Shown here piece by piece: positions 54,085 to 63,948 of a stretch of DNA of 64,000 bases. Every line of letters begins with the position of its first letter. Position 1 is the first letter of the stretch. Source of the stretch: Cohaesibacter celericrescens. Lineage in GTDB: Bacteria > Pseudomonadota > Alphaproteobacteria > Rhizobiales > Cohaesibacteraceae. The DNA is taken from positions 32,925 through 96,924 of the forward strand of contig NZ_PKUQ01000002.1 in the NCBI RefSeq assembly GCF_002866925.1, read 5' to 3'. The position numbers were made by a program, and so were the translations under genes. The notes beneath the pieces were generated by a model, which was not told the origin of the DNA, did not search any database, and saw only the letters and a program-made list of their open reading frames with translations.

Positions 54085-55533
54085 CTAGTCGGCTCGCTCT
54101 TCAATCAGTGATGAAAACAGCTGTTTGTACAATTTGGCAGAATGATCCCAGCCTACTTCTTGCTCCATTGCGCGGCGCATCATGACACGCCAATGCTTGG
54201 GCTCTTTGAATAAATCACAGGTTCTATTAATCGCTTTTTCCAGTGTTTCAATTGTAATGGGAGAAAATTGAATACCTGTAGCGCAAGAGGCTGTGAGAGC
54301 GGCCGAATTTGCATCAATCACCGTATCCGCAAGACCTCCAGTGCGCGCAACAACAGGAATGGTGCCATAGCGTAGGCCGTAAAGCTGTGTCAGTCCGCAC
54401 GGTTCAAAACGAGAAGGGATCAATATCGCGTCTGAGCCACCTTGTAGCATGTGGGATAGCTCTTCGTCATAGCCGATTTCAACACTAACAGACTCAGGAA
54501 ACCGATCTGCCATCGCCCGATAATCGTCTTCCAGTTTTTTATCACCCGTCCCCAAAACCGCTAAACGTGCACCGCGTTTAATCAGTGTTGGTATCGATTT
54601 TAGCAACAAATCGAGACCCTTCTGGGTCGTAAGTCGCGAAATCACACAGAACAAGGGTGCGTCTGGGTTGGATGCAAGCCCAAACTTCTCTTCAACCCGT
54701 GTGCGATTAGCCGCTTTGCGTTTCAGGGTTTTGGCAGTAAAGGTTTTTGTCAGGGCTTTATCTGTTTCAGGATTCCAGATATCCAAATCGATACCGTTCA
54801 AAATACCCGTCAAATCAGATTGCCGACTGCGAAGCAACCCTTCGAGTCCCATCCCAAATTCTGGAGTCAGCAACTCCTCAGCGTAGGTTGGGCTTACCGT
54901 AGTGATTTTGTCGGCCATCGCGATGCCACCTTTGAGGTAGCCGATATGACCCCAATATTCAAACCCATCAGGAGTGAATAGCCCAGATGACAGTCCGAGA
55001 GGACCACGCAAAGCCCCATCAAACAGCCCCTGGAACGCGATGTTATGAATTGTCATAACAACAGGAGGTGCTTTGCGGCCTGATTGCCGCAAATATACGG
55101 GCACCAAACCGGCTTGCCAATCATGGGCATTGATGACATCTGGCTTCCATCCACCGATGCCATCCAGGCCGATTTTGGCACCGATTAGGGAAAGAGCGCC
55201 AAAACGAATGGCGTTGTCCTCCCAATCGTAACCTTCCTCATCGAGATAGATTGTCCCTTTACGATCGAAAAGATGTGCTGCCTCCAGCAGCAACAAATTC
55301 AACCCTTTCGCACGCACAGAATAAACGCGAGCGGGTCCACCAAACAAATCTTCCAATTCTAACAGAAGATCGCCATGCTTGATCCAGTCTTTAAGCGCAG
55401 GATAGGCCGGAATCAAGATTTTGACAGTGTTATCAAGCTGTTCCAAAGCTTTTGGAACAGACCCAATAACATCGGCAAGACCGCCAGTTTTGACAAAGGG
55501 TGCGCATTCGGAGGCAACAAATAGTACGTTCAT
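54085..55533 (-). CDS. glgA: Glycogen synthase GlgA (ADP-glucose)
   Basis: A 482-residue GT5 glycosyltransferase that elongates glycogen with ADP-glucose. The ADP-glucose-binding motif is FVKTGGLADVIGSVPKALE at the N-terminus. Other family features are INAHDWQAGLVPVYL, VISRLTTQKGLDLLL and the C-terminal PSRFEPCGLTQLYGLRYG plus ARTGGLADTV. Its ATG follows the glgC stop codon with no gap. Length is typical of the bacterial enzyme, and all catalytic motifs are intact. Confidence 0.96.
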   Translation of the reverse strand: MNVLFVASECAPFVKTGGLADVIGSVPKALEQLDNTVKILIPAYPALKDWIKHGDLLLELEDLFGGPARVYSVRAKGLNLLLLEAAHLFDRKGTIYLDEEGYDWEDNAIRFGALSLIGAKIGLDGIGGWKPDVINAHDWQAGLVPVYLRQSGRKAPPVVMTIHNIAFQGLFDGALRGPLGLSSGLFTPDGFEYWGHIGYLKGGIAMADKITTVSPTYAEELLTPEFGMGLEGLLRSRQSDLTGILNGIDLDIWNPETDKALTKTFTAKTLKRKAANRTRVEEKFGLASNPDAPLFCVISRLTTQKGLDLLLKSIPTLIKRGARLAVLGTGDKKLEDDYRAMADRFPESVSVEIGYDEELSHMLQGGSDAILIPSRFEPCGLTQLYGLRYGTIPVVARTGGLADTVIDANSAALTASCATGIQFSPITIETLEKAINRTCDLFKEPKHWRVMMRRAMEQEVGWDHSAKLYKQLFSSLIEERAD

Positions 55534-56799
55534 TTATAGATCCAGTTTGTTGATCATGGATTGGGTGATCAGACAAATGCCGCTATCAGTACGGCGGAAG
55601 CGCTGAGCGTCAAGCACGGGATCCTGACCGACCACAAGGCCTGCCGGGATTTTTACATCGCGGTCAATGACCACATTTTTTAACTCAGCGTTACGATTAA
55701 TCTCTGCGTGAGGAAGCGCAACAACGCCTTCCATTGAAGAGAAAGAGTGGGCTTTTACACCTGTGAACAACAAGCAACGATTAAGGGACGACCCTGAAAT
55801 GATACATCCACCAGAGACCATAGAAGACACAGCCTGTCCGCGGCGTCCTTCTTCATCGTGGATAAATTTCGCTGGAGGCTGAAGCTCCTGATGGGTCCAG
55901 ATTGGCCAATCGTTATCATAGATGTCCAACTCGGGTACAAAATCCGTCAGATCAATGTTGGCTTCCCAAAAAGCGTCAATGGTTCCTACATCACGCCAAT
56001 AAGGCTTTTTTTCCAACCCGGACCGGATGCATGAATGGCTGAAGGGATGAGCCACTGCTTTGCCGTGCTTGACCAAGTAAGGAATGATATCTTTGCCAAA
56101 GTCGTTTTGAGTATCGGGATTATCAGCATCCTGACGAAGCATATCGTAGAGCAGTTTGGATTCAAAAACATAGATACCCATAGACGCAAGGGCGCGCGTT
56201 GGGTCACCCGGCATAGAAGGTGGGTTTTCCGGTTTTTCGACAAATTCCAGAATATTGTCGTTTTCATCCACTTTCATGACACCAAAGGCACTGGCCTCCT
56301 CAATAGGGACCTCGATGGAGCCAATGGTCACGTCTGCGCCGGTCTCAACATGTTGTCGGACCATCAATCCATAGTCTTGTTTGTAGATGTGGTCGCCAGC
56401 CAAAATGACCATGTATTTCGGACCGTAACTCTCCAAGATATCGATATTTTGATAAATTGCGTCTGAGGTGCCCTTATACCAAACCTCGTTATCCATACGC
56501 TGGGAAGCGGGCAGAATATCCAGATATTCGTTGCGCTCTTCGCGGAAAAAACTCCACCCACGTTGCAAGTGACGAATAAGGCTGTGCGCCTTATATTGGG
56601 TTGCTACGCCGATACGGCGAATGCCTGAGTTTACGGCATTTGAAAGTGCGAAGTCGATAATGCGGCTTTTACCACCAAAATACATGGCGGGCTTGGAGCG
56701 TTTTTCGGTCAACTCCTGCAATCGGCTTCCTTTGCCACCAGCCAAGATGAACGCCATCGACTGATTTGCAAGTCTCGAAGTTTCACGATCAAGTTTCAT
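55534..56799 (-). CDS. glgC: Glucose-1-phosphate adenylyltransferase GlgC
   Basis: A 421-residue enzyme that makes ADP-glucose and is normally the controlled step of glycogen synthesis. The nucleotide-binding motif is [20 protein letters not shown], the active-site Asp lies in [15 protein letters not shown], and [13 protein letters not shown] and [17 protein letters not shown] are also seen. A left-handed beta-helix forms the C-terminal part. The frame is open for ten codons upstream, but the ATG at 56799 has a perfect GGGAGG ribosome-binding site and gives the family N-terminus. It lies 45 bases downstream of glgB. Confidence 0.96.
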   Translation of the reverse strand: MKLDRETSRLANQSMAFILAGGKGSRLQELTEKRSKPAMYFGGKSRIIDFALSNAVNSGIRRIGVATQYKAHSLIRHLQRGWSFFREERNEYLDILPASQRMDNEVWYKGTSDAIYQNIDILESYGPKYMVILAGDHIYKQDYGLMVRQHVETGADVTIGSIEVPIEEASAFGVMKVDENDNILEFVEKPENPPSMPGDPTRALASMGIYVFESKLLYDMLRQDADNPDTQNDFGKDIIPYLVKHGKAVAHPFSHSCIRSGLEKKPYWRDVGTIDAFWEANIDLTDFVPELDIYDNDWPIWTHQELQPPAKFIHDEEGRRGQAVSSMVSGGCIISGSSLNRCLLFTGVKAHSFSSMEGVVALPHAEINRNAELKNVVIDRDVKIPAGLVVGQDPVLDAQRFRRTDSGICLITQSMINKLDL

Positions 56800-56844
56800 A
56801 GCAACCTCCCTTCTATTGGATGACCACAAGTGATCAATGAGATC

Positions 56845-59046
56845 TTATACACGTTCCAACTGGAAATAGAGCGTGGATAGTGGTGGCAGCGTCAAAGACA
56901 AAGATACATCGCGTCCATCGGATGCGATTTCTTCGGTTTGTGATGCGCCAAGATTGCCTCGGCCGCCGCCCGCATAAAGACTGGAATCGGTATTTAGGAT
57001 TTCAAGCCAACGCCCAGCTTCAGGCACGCCAACCCTATAATGTTGCCGTTCGACCGGCGTCATATTGCTCACCACAAGTACGGGTGCTTCACCATTTTTG
57101 CCTTTTCGGACCCATGAGAAGACAGAATCCGCATGCGCATTGGAATTGATCCACTCAAATCCTTCAGGCCTCGTATCAAGCTGGTGCAAAGCAGGAACAT
57201 CGTGATAAATGCGGTTCAAGTCGCGCACAAGGGACTGCACACCGCGCTGAAAATCATGACCGAGCAGATGCCAATCAAGGCTTTGATTGTGGTTCCACTC
57301 TTGGCCCTGAGCAAATTCCCCACCCATAAACAGTAATTTCTTGCCAGGATGCCCCCACATAAAGCCATAGTAAGCCCGCAAATTGGCAAATTGGTCAGCA
57401 GGATATCCCGGCATCCGGTTGAGAAGAGACCCCTTCCCATGCACCACTTCATCGTGACTTAAAGGCAGGATGAAGTTTTCCGAGAAGGCATAATGCAACC
57501 CGAAAGTCATGTTGTGGTGATGATATTTGCGGTGTACCGGGTCTTGTGACATGTAACGCAGGGTGTCATTCATCCACCCCATATTCCATTTGTATCCGAA
57601 GCCGAGGCCACCATAATTTGTTGGAGCACTGACACCGGGAAATGCCGTTGATTCTTCGGCAACCGTCATGATCCCGTTGACTTCTCCATAAGCCATTTCA
57701 TTCATGTTCCGAAGGAAGTCAATCGCTTCGTAATTTTCTCGGCCACCGTCTTTATTGGGGATCCACTCGCCTTCTTTGCGCGAGTAATCACGATACAACA
57801 TGGATGCAACGGCATCGACGCGCAGACCGTCGACGTGAAACTCCTTGAGCCAATAAAGGGCATTAGCCGATAGAAAATTGGTTACTTCCTTGCGGCCATA
57901 ATTATAAACCAGCGTATTCCAATCAGGATGGAAGCCTTCGCGGCGATCTTCATGCTCATAAAGAGCCGTGCCATCGAATTTGCCTAAGCCATGCACATCT
58001 TCTGGGAAATGCCCAGGAACCCAATCGATCAACACACCGATTTCGGCTTCGTGACAGGCATCAATAAAGTCCCTAAATTCTTCAAGCGTTCCATGCCGAA
58101 TGGTCGGAGCAAACAGACCAACGGGCTGATAGCCCCAAGAGCCATCAAACGGGAACTCAGAAATTGGCATCAACTCAATGTGCGTAAAGCCCATATCTTT
58201 GACGTAGCGAACCAGATCACGCGCCAATTCATGATAGGAAAGAGGTCTGTTACCCTCGTCCTGCACCCTTTTCCATGACCCCAAATGCACTTCATAGATG
58301 GAAATGGGTTGATCAATCCGGCTCAACAATTCGCGCTTTGACATCCATCCGGCGTCTTTCCACTCATGGCAGTCTAGGCGACGGACAATGGACGCGGTGC
58401 GCGGGGCATGCTCTGATCCAAACCCAACAGGATCGGCCTTAAGTGGCAACAAGTTACCCTGTCTGTTAAGCAGCTCATATTTATAGGGTTCACCGTCATC
58501 AATGCCCGGAATGAAAATCTCCCAAACACCGGTTGCACCGCGTTGTCGCATCTGGTGACGACGGCCGTCCCATCCGTTAAAATTGCCAACAACTGAAGCA
58601 CGACGAGCATTGGGAGCCCAAACAGCAAAATGCGTACCGGCTACACCCTCATGCGTCATCACATGGGCGCCCAGAACCTTCCAAAGCTCATGGTGAGTGC
58701 CCTCACCCAATAGATATTCATCCAGTTCACCAATCACAGGGCCAAATCTGTAAGTGTCTTCTGTGACCCAAACATGATCACCCATGGTGATGCGAAATTT
58801 GTAGGGAAAACGCTCGGTTGCGTTTTCAATGATGTTTGTAAAGATATCCTGAGCCGATTCATCCCGAATGAGGGCAGTGATCAGTTCGCCGGTTTCATGG
58901 TTGAGAACTTCGACTTTCCCTGCACCGGGGAAAAAGGCTCGAATGACTAGCTTGTCCTTCCACTCATGAAGCCCCAGAACCGAGAATGGATCGCTGTGCA
59001 CCCCATTTTGAATGGACTGTGCGTCACGTCGGGAGATGTATGTCAT
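56845..59046 (-). CDS. glgB: 1,4-alpha-glucan branching enzyme GlgB
   Basis: A 733-residue GH13 enzyme that introduces alpha-1,6 branches. Two N-terminal carbohydrate-binding-type domains are followed by the catalytic barrel: DWVPGHFPEDVHGLG, nucleophile Asp in VDGLRVDAVASMLYRDYSRK, acid/base Glu in MTVAEESTAFPGVS and the third Asp in LPLSHDEVVHGKGSLLNRMP. A C-terminal beta domain closes the protein. It has the full-length N-terminus (FSVLGLHEW), as in E. coli-type enzymes. Encoded between glgP and glgC, with a 226-base gap to glgP. Confidence 0.96.
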   Translation of the reverse strand: MTYISRRDAQSIQNGVHSDPFSVLGLHEWKDKLVIRAFFPGAGKVEVLNHETGELITALIRDESAQDIFTNIIENATERFPYKFRITMGDHVWVTEDTYRFGPVIGELDEYLLGEGTHHELWKVLGAHVMTHEGVAGTHFAVWAPNARRASVVGNFNGWDGRRHQMRQRGATGVWEIFIPGIDDGEPYKYELLNRQGNLLPLKADPVGFGSEHAPRTASIVRRLDCHEWKDAGWMSKRELLSRIDQPISIYEVHLGSWKRVQDEGNRPLSYHELARDLVRYVKDMGFTHIELMPISEFPFDGSWGYQPVGLFAPTIRHGTLEEFRDFIDACHEAEIGVLIDWVPGHFPEDVHGLGKFDGTALYEHEDRREGFHPDWNTLVYNYGRKEVTNFLSANALYWLKEFHVDGLRVDAVASMLYRDYSRKEGEWIPNKDGGRENYEAIDFLRNMNEMAYGEVNGIMTVAEESTAFPGVSAPTNYGGLGFGYKWNMGWMNDTLRYMSQDPVHRKYHHHNMTFGLHYAFSENFILPLSHDEVVHGKGSLLNRMPGYPADQFANLRAYYGFMWGHPGKKLLFMGGEFAQGQEWNHNQSLDWHLLGHDFQRGVQSLVRDLNRIYHDVPALHQLDTRPEGFEWINSNAHADSVFSWVRKGKNGEAPVLVVSNMTPVERQHYRVGVPEAGRWLEILNTDSSLYAGGGRGNLGASQTEEIASDGRDVSLSLTLPPLSTLYFQLERV

Positions 59047-59222
59047 AGCTCTGCCTTTCCCCTCAATTTAATCTTTAGGCTAGAGCAAGTCTAAGATAAT
59101 TGAAACCATTAGACTCGCTCTATCTTATTGTATTGACATAAATTACGATCCGAGAGGGGCATTCTACGGATCAACAAAGCAAGGACTAGACCTTTGAATC
59201 GCAAAAGTCATCGTGCCAAAAC

Positions 59223-59253
59223 TCGGCGACTAGCTTTTGGAATAGGTCGCCGA
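59223..59253 (-). terminator. Weak terminator or mRNA hairpin after glgP
   Basis: TCGGCGAC and GTCGCCGA form an 8-bp stem with a 15-base loop about 20 bases after the glgP stop; on the reverse strand GTTTTGG follows. The short T run suggests attenuation rather than full termination before glgB. Confidence 0.45.
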
Positions 59254-59272
59254 ATAATTTGATTGATCTCCC

Positions 59273-61654
59273 TTAATAAAGAGATTTTGTATGCCAAATA
59301 TCTTTGGCATAGCCTTTGATGGTCCGATCCGATGAGAACCAGCCAACATTGGCCGTGTTAAGAATCGCCATTTTGGTCCACAGCTTGGTATCTTTATAAG
59401 CCTCATCGACCTTACGCTGAGTATCAAAATAGGAATCAAAATCACACGTAACCAAGAAGTAGTCGCTCTCATACATCATCTGAACGATCGACCCGTAGCG
59501 ATGAGTTTCTTCTGGTGAAAACACACCACTAGCGATTTGATTGAGGACCCTATAAAGGCGTGGGCTCGCTTCAATTGCACGTCTGGCATAGTCAGGCTCA
59601 TTGCGCCGTTCAACCACTTCCGATGCCGTTAGGCCAAACAAGAAGAAGTTTTCTGCGCCAACATGCTCGCGAATTTCCACATTAGCCCCGTCAAGAGTGC
59701 CAATAGTGAGCGCTCCGTTAAGAGCAAACTTCATATTGCCAGTGCCCGATGCTTCTTTGCCTGCTGTTGAGATTTGTTCGGACAAATCCGATGCAGGAAT
59801 CAAAATCTCGGCCATGGAAACATTGTAGTTTGGCGGGAAAATGATCTGCAAATAGTCTTTAGTGACCGGGTCATTGTTGATGACTTTTGCAACATCATTA
59901 ATCAGGTGAATGATTTGTTTTGCGACCTCATAACCTGGAGCCGCTTTGCCGCCAAAGACCTTGACTCTTGGGGTCCAGTCTTTGGTTGGATTTTCCTTGA
60001 TTTCATTCCAGTAAGCAATGGTTTCCAGCAAGTTCATCAGCTGACGTTTATACTCATGGATACGTTTGACCTGAACATCAAGCATGGCATCTGGATTGAA
60101 AGTGACACCATTGCGTTCATTCAACCAGGAGATAAGACGTTCTTTGTTTTGTCGTTTGGCTGCACGGAACTCGCCTTGGAAAGACGCATCATCGGCATGT
60201 TTTGCCAGTCTTTTCAGGCGTTCGAGATTATCAGGCCACTTGGTGCCAATGGTGGAATTAATCAATTCACGCAATGGCTTATTACAGGAATAGAGCCACC
60301 GGCGCGGGGTGATACCGTTGGTCTCATTGACGATACGTTTTGGATAAACCTTATGCAGGTCACCAAAGACAGTTTCTTTCACCAATTCAGTGTGCAGCGC
60401 CGAAACTCCGTTGACATGATGAGCCATGATAAAGGCCAATTCGCCCATATTCACGTTGCCATGGTCAATGATGCGTATATTGGAGCCAGTTTCTTTAAGA
60501 TGCTGATCCTGAATAATTTCAATAATGCGGTAGTGACGCGGCAGGATCCGGGCAAACAGATGCTCAGGCCAACGTTCCAGCGCTTCAGGCAACAAGGTAT
60601 GGTTGGTATAACCCAGACACTTGCGCGTAATGTCAATAGCTTCAAATATTTCAATATCATGGACATCGGTTAGCAGGCGGATAAGCTCAGGCCCAGCAAT
60701 CGCGGGATGGGTATCGTTGAGCTGAATGGCCGCTTTGTCTGGCAAATTGCGCAGATCGTCGTTGGTGGAAAGAAAGCGACGGATCAAATCCTGAATGGAA
60801 GCAGATGTGAAGAAATACTCCTGCTTCAGGCGCAATTCTTTACCAATTTCGGTGGTGTCATCGGGATATAGGACGCGAGAGATAGTCCGAGCCAATGCCT
60901 CTGGCGCACTGGCACCGAGGAAATCTCCGCGATTGAAGCTTTCCAAGTCAAATTTGCGCGTTGGCTTGGCTGCCCAAAGGCGAAGCGTGTTACACCATTT
61001 GGCTTGCCAACCCAGAGTTGGTGCATCATAGGCCTGAGCCCGCACCGTCTCTGCTGGGTGCCAGACCGTACGGCCATCGCTCTCGCTTACATGACCACCA
61101 AATCCGATTGGATAGGATACTTCTGGACGTTCAAATTCCCAAACGTTGCGCTGCGCCAACCAGCCTTCAGCGGTTTCAATCTGTTGACCATTTTCAAAAT
61201 GCTGTTCAAACAAGCCGTGCTCGTAGCGAATACCATAGCCATATGCAGGAATTCCGAGTGTTGAAAGCGAGTCGAGAAAACAAGCTGCAAGGCGACCGAG
61301 CCCCCCATTGCCCAAGGCTGCATCGGGTTCGTTGGCCACAATCCTGGAATAATCCTGCCCCAGTTCTCGCATGGTTTCGCGCGCCACGTCCTCAAAACCG
61401 AGATTGATTGCCACATCCTCAATAAGACGGCCAATCAGAAATTCCATTGATAGATAATAGACCCGCTTGGCATTTGCCTCATAAGTTTTGCGCGTACTAT
61501 CGAACCAAGGGTCCACCACCATATCGCGCATTGCCAACGACAACGCCATGCGCCAATCATAAGGGGTTGAGTGGCCCTGATCTTTGCCTAGTGAGTATTT
61601 AAGGTGACGGAGAATTTCTTGTTTCAGTTTGATTTGAAATATTTTCGTATTCAT
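59273..61654 (-). CDS. glgP: Glycogen phosphorylase GlgP
   Basis: A 793-residue PLP-dependent GT35 enzyme that releases glucose 1-phosphate from glycogen ends. Family features are VYYLSMEFLIGRLIEDV, DAALGNGGLGRLAACFLDS, and LNDTHPAIAGPELIRLL. The PLP-binding Lys lies in KEASGTGNMKFALNGALTIG. VKRIHEYKRQLMN is also seen. It is the first gene of the cluster and mobilises the reserve made by GlgC, GlgA and GlgB. The ribosome-binding site before the ATG is weak. No regulatory N-terminal extension of the eukaryotic kind is seen. Confidence 0.96.
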   Translation of the reverse strand: MNTKIFQIKLKQEILRHLKYSLGKDQGHSTPYDWRMALSLAMRDMVVDPWFDSTRKTYEANAKRVYYLSMEFLIGRLIEDVAINLGFEDVARETMRELGQDYSRIVANEPDAALGNGGLGRLAACFLDSLSTLGIPAYGYGIRYEHGLFEQHFENGQQIETAEGWLAQRNVWEFERPEVSYPIGFGGHVSESDGRTVWHPAETVRAQAYDAPTLGWQAKWCNTLRLWAAKPTRKFDLESFNRGDFLGASAPEALARTISRVLYPDDTTEIGKELRLKQEYFFTSASIQDLIRRFLSTNDDLRNLPDKAAIQLNDTHPAIAGPELIRLLTDVHDIEIFEAIDITRKCLGYTNHTLLPEALERWPEHLFARILPRHYRIIEIIQDQHLKETGSNIRIIDHGNVNMGELAFIMAHHVNGVSALHTELVKETVFGDLHKVYPKRIVNETNGITPRRWLYSCNKPLRELINSTIGTKWPDNLERLKRLAKHADDASFQGEFRAAKRQNKERLISWLNERNGVTFNPDAMLDVQVKRIHEYKRQLMNLLETIAYWNEIKENPTKDWTPRVKVFGGKAAPGYEVAKQIIHLINDVAKVINNDPVTKDYLQIIFPPNYNVSMAEILIPASDLSEQISTAGKEASGTGNMKFALNGALTIGTLDGANVEIREHVGAENFFLFGLTASEVVERRNEPDYARRAIEASPRLYRVLNQIASGVFSPEETHRYGSIVQMMYESDYFLVTCDFDSYFDTQRKVDEAYKDTKLWTKMAILNTANVGWFSSDRTIKGYAKDIWHTKSLY

Positions 61655-62294
61655 ATCCGAACATCCGATTTTTGCACGTAAAGCAAAGACTTGCCAACTG
61701 CGAATGAATTTGGCGTATCCAAATGATAGTTTGATCCTGGTTCACCAATAACGCAAAAATCTTTGCGTCTGGTATACGACGGCTAAATGGCGCGCTCGCA
61801 GTATAGCCTTCAGATTCATCGCCCCACTTATTCAGTTTTTAGAGCAATTATAAACTTTCGTCCAATAGTTCATGAAACACAAGGCCAGCAACGCGCGCCG
61901 AGTTGCCCCGAAATGGCTGTTTTATCTATCTGCGCGCCCACTATTTGCCCAATTAATAGGCATTTAGTTCCAAATCTCTCTCTAAGTATGACGCCGTTTT
62001 TAGCGTTTTAAACCGTGTATAACACCAAGCAAACGCCTCTAAGGTTCATTCACAAACAGAAATTATCCGCATTATTTCCCGAACCAACAGCTCAGTTGGT
62101 TTGAAACCACATAATGAAGATGATGCGTAAACAAGACCGCACGTGCATATTTCTACATGCCACACACAAAATTGCGCAATGTTGCTATTGGCTGGGTGTT
62201 TTTGAAAGTCTAAAATCCAATGCATTCAAAGCATGGGATGCTCCATATGTATTGGCGGCTGTGTCACTCGGGACAGTGGCTATTAGCGAACCCT
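61655..62294. other. Intergenic region upstream of glgP
   Basis: About 640 bases with no credible gene. It must carry the promoter of the glycogen cluster. Several AT-rich patches occur; no specific promoter, operator or RNA was identified. Confidence 0.35.
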
Positions 62295-62477
62295 TTAAAG
62301 CTCACCATTAACGTAGGCTTCATTTGATGAAGTGCGAACCGCTAATACAAATTTGCACATTTCATTGGCAAAAACGAAGAATCCGACCAACCACAAAGCA
62401 ACAAAGGGCCACCCAAGATATTCCAAGCCTAAAGCAAACCCAAGCCCGTATAGGACAAGAAAACCGACAAAATACAT
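62295..62477 (-). CDS. Possible small membrane protein
   Basis: A 60-residue frame starting MYFVGFLVLYGLGFALGLEY, with two hydrophobic segments (about 2-17 and 22-38) and a polar C-terminus. A GGGA lies eight bases before the ATG. Two short transmembrane helices and a reasonable start favour a real gene, but no family is recognised and the frame is short. The 300 bases upstream (62478-62790) show nothing. Confidence 0.4.
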   Translation of the reverse strand: MYFVGFLVLYGLGFALGLEYLGWPFVALWLVGFFVFANEMCKFVLAVRTSSNEAYVNGEL

Positions 62478-62790
62478 ATTTCTATCCCGATTTAGGGTTA
62501 ATCGAACGCTCCTGTAAGCTACTTATATCTGCATTATATTTTTATTTATTTCAGTGGTTGCAAATAATTCTAAGCCTAGATCCCAATGTGCTCTGCAAAA
62601 AGTTGAGACTAAATGATAAAAACACAATTGGATCAACGCTGAGGGTCAGAGAACGGCCCGGTGCAATGGACTCCGATTTATCTAAGTCAGCAGCTCTAAA
62701 GATCTTGATCCATCATTTGAAATTATTGTTTTAAATAATCGGGCCCTTGGGGCATCCATAACCAATTTGATGCTTTACTATGAATCGATC

Positions 62791-63027
62791 TCATGTAAGG
62801 CGTTTGACGAGTAAGTTTGGGAGAAAAATCCAAGAAAAAAACGACAAATTGAAGCAGAACCAAGCCGCAATTGCGATCTGAATCCCTGTCGATATACCCA
62901 ATGGAGAAGTAAGGAGACCGATAAGGCAAACTGCACCAAAAAGTATGGCTGAAATTGCCATAGAAAAGCTGCCCTTCAATTGGCTGGTAACCAACCCATA
63001 GATGATTGATACTTCGATAAGTCCCAT
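62791..63027 (-). CDS. Small membrane protein, unknown function
   Basis: A 78-residue protein with two or three hydrophobic helices (SFSMAISAILFGAVCLIGLL and IQIAIAAWFCFNLSFFSWIF). Two ATG codons are possible: 63033 abuts the GGGAG, whereas 63027 has that GGGAG at the proper six-base distance and was chosen. No family is recognised. It might relate to the similar small membrane frame at 62295-62477, on the same strand. Confidence 0.55.
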   Translation of the reverse strand: MGLIEVSIIYGLVTSQLKGSFSMAISAILFGAVCLIGLLTSPLGISTGIQIAIAAWFCFNLSFFSWIFLPNLLVKRLT

Positions 63028-63211
63028 ATTCATCTCCCGTACGATAATGATACCTTAAGAATCCCTAATGAATTCTTATTGAATCTCAACACGTGAAAGC
63101 CATGAGATAGATCGTACCTGGCTTCACCGTGTGGGTATCAAATCAAACAATTCAATATCATTTTCAAATGCCTACTTGTCCGCACCGAAAGGTGGGGACA
63201 ACAAGGCACGG

Positions 63212-63811
63212 TTATTTCAATAGTAACGAGACCCATTTTTTTGGGTTTGCTGTCGCCATTTTGAGATATTTGTAGCCAGTTTTACTGCGGGTGCGGATGG
63301 AACTACGGCGGTTGTCGAGTACCAAGTCACCACGATTTGTACGAACAACCAGAACCGCATGCCCGATACCGGAACGAGTTTTGACCACTGCCATACGCAA
63401 AGAGCTGGCAGGAACACCCTTCCGGATCAGTTCGGATCGTTTGGTCAAAGCATAATCTTCACAATCACCAAACGGTGTGTTGATGGACCATGTTTCACCA
63501 CGGTCATTGCGATAACGAATTTTGCGGTTTACAGCGCGGTTGGTTTCATAAAGTGTTGCGATCAGTTTTTTGTTGTAGCGTACCGAACTTGAGCCCCCTC
63601 CCCGACATTCACGCGCATGTTTGCGGCAGAATACCTGATAGGCCAAGGGAGGACGGTTTTTGTTCCGCTCCTTCAACTGGATCAATTGAGATTGAAGGCT
63701 CTTAAGCTGAGCTACCGCATCCGTATTGGGTCTGGCTTGCAGTGGTGCGGAAAATAACAGCGCAAAGACTGAAAGAGCAAATGTTGCTTTTTTGAATAAT
63801 GTCTTGGTCAT
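63212..63811 (-). CDS. Periplasmic transglutaminase-like cysteine protease (BTLCP family)
   Basis: A 199-residue exported protein. The signal peptide ends near LFSAPLQA. The BTLCP (bacterial transglutaminase-like cysteine protease) triad is visible: Cys in TPFGDCEDYALTKRSELIRK, His in GIGHAVLVVRTNRGDLVL, and Asp in LVLDNRRSS. Such proteins are common in alphaproteobacteria; some act with LapD/LapA-type adhesin systems, but no such partner is encoded here. The ATG at 63811 is eight bases after AGGGA and was preferred over the ATG at 63820, which abuts it. Substrate unknown. Confidence 0.88.
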   Translation of the reverse strand: MTKTLFKKATFALSVFALLFSAPLQARPNTDAVAQLKSLQSQLIQLKERNKNRPPLAYQVFCRKHARECRGGGSSSVRYNKKLIATLYETNRAVNRKIRYRNDRGETWSINTPFGDCEDYALTKRSELIRKGVPASSLRMAVVKTRSGIGHAVLVVRTNRGDLVLDNRRSSIRTRSKTGYKYLKMATANPKKWVSLLLK

Positions 63812-63948
63812 TGTTTGCATCCCTGAGCGTCGATCCCAAGACTCCTTTCACGGAGCTTCTTGATAGGACCCAGTTATATCCGATAGTGATTTGGCTTCCC
63901 CTAAGGGAATAGTTCAAATTTTAATCAACCGGCATTTTAGGTCCAAAC

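Noticed and set aside
59774..60673. 299-codon forward frame opposite glgP
   Set aside because: Antisense shadow of the glycogen phosphorylase gene with no family resemblance.
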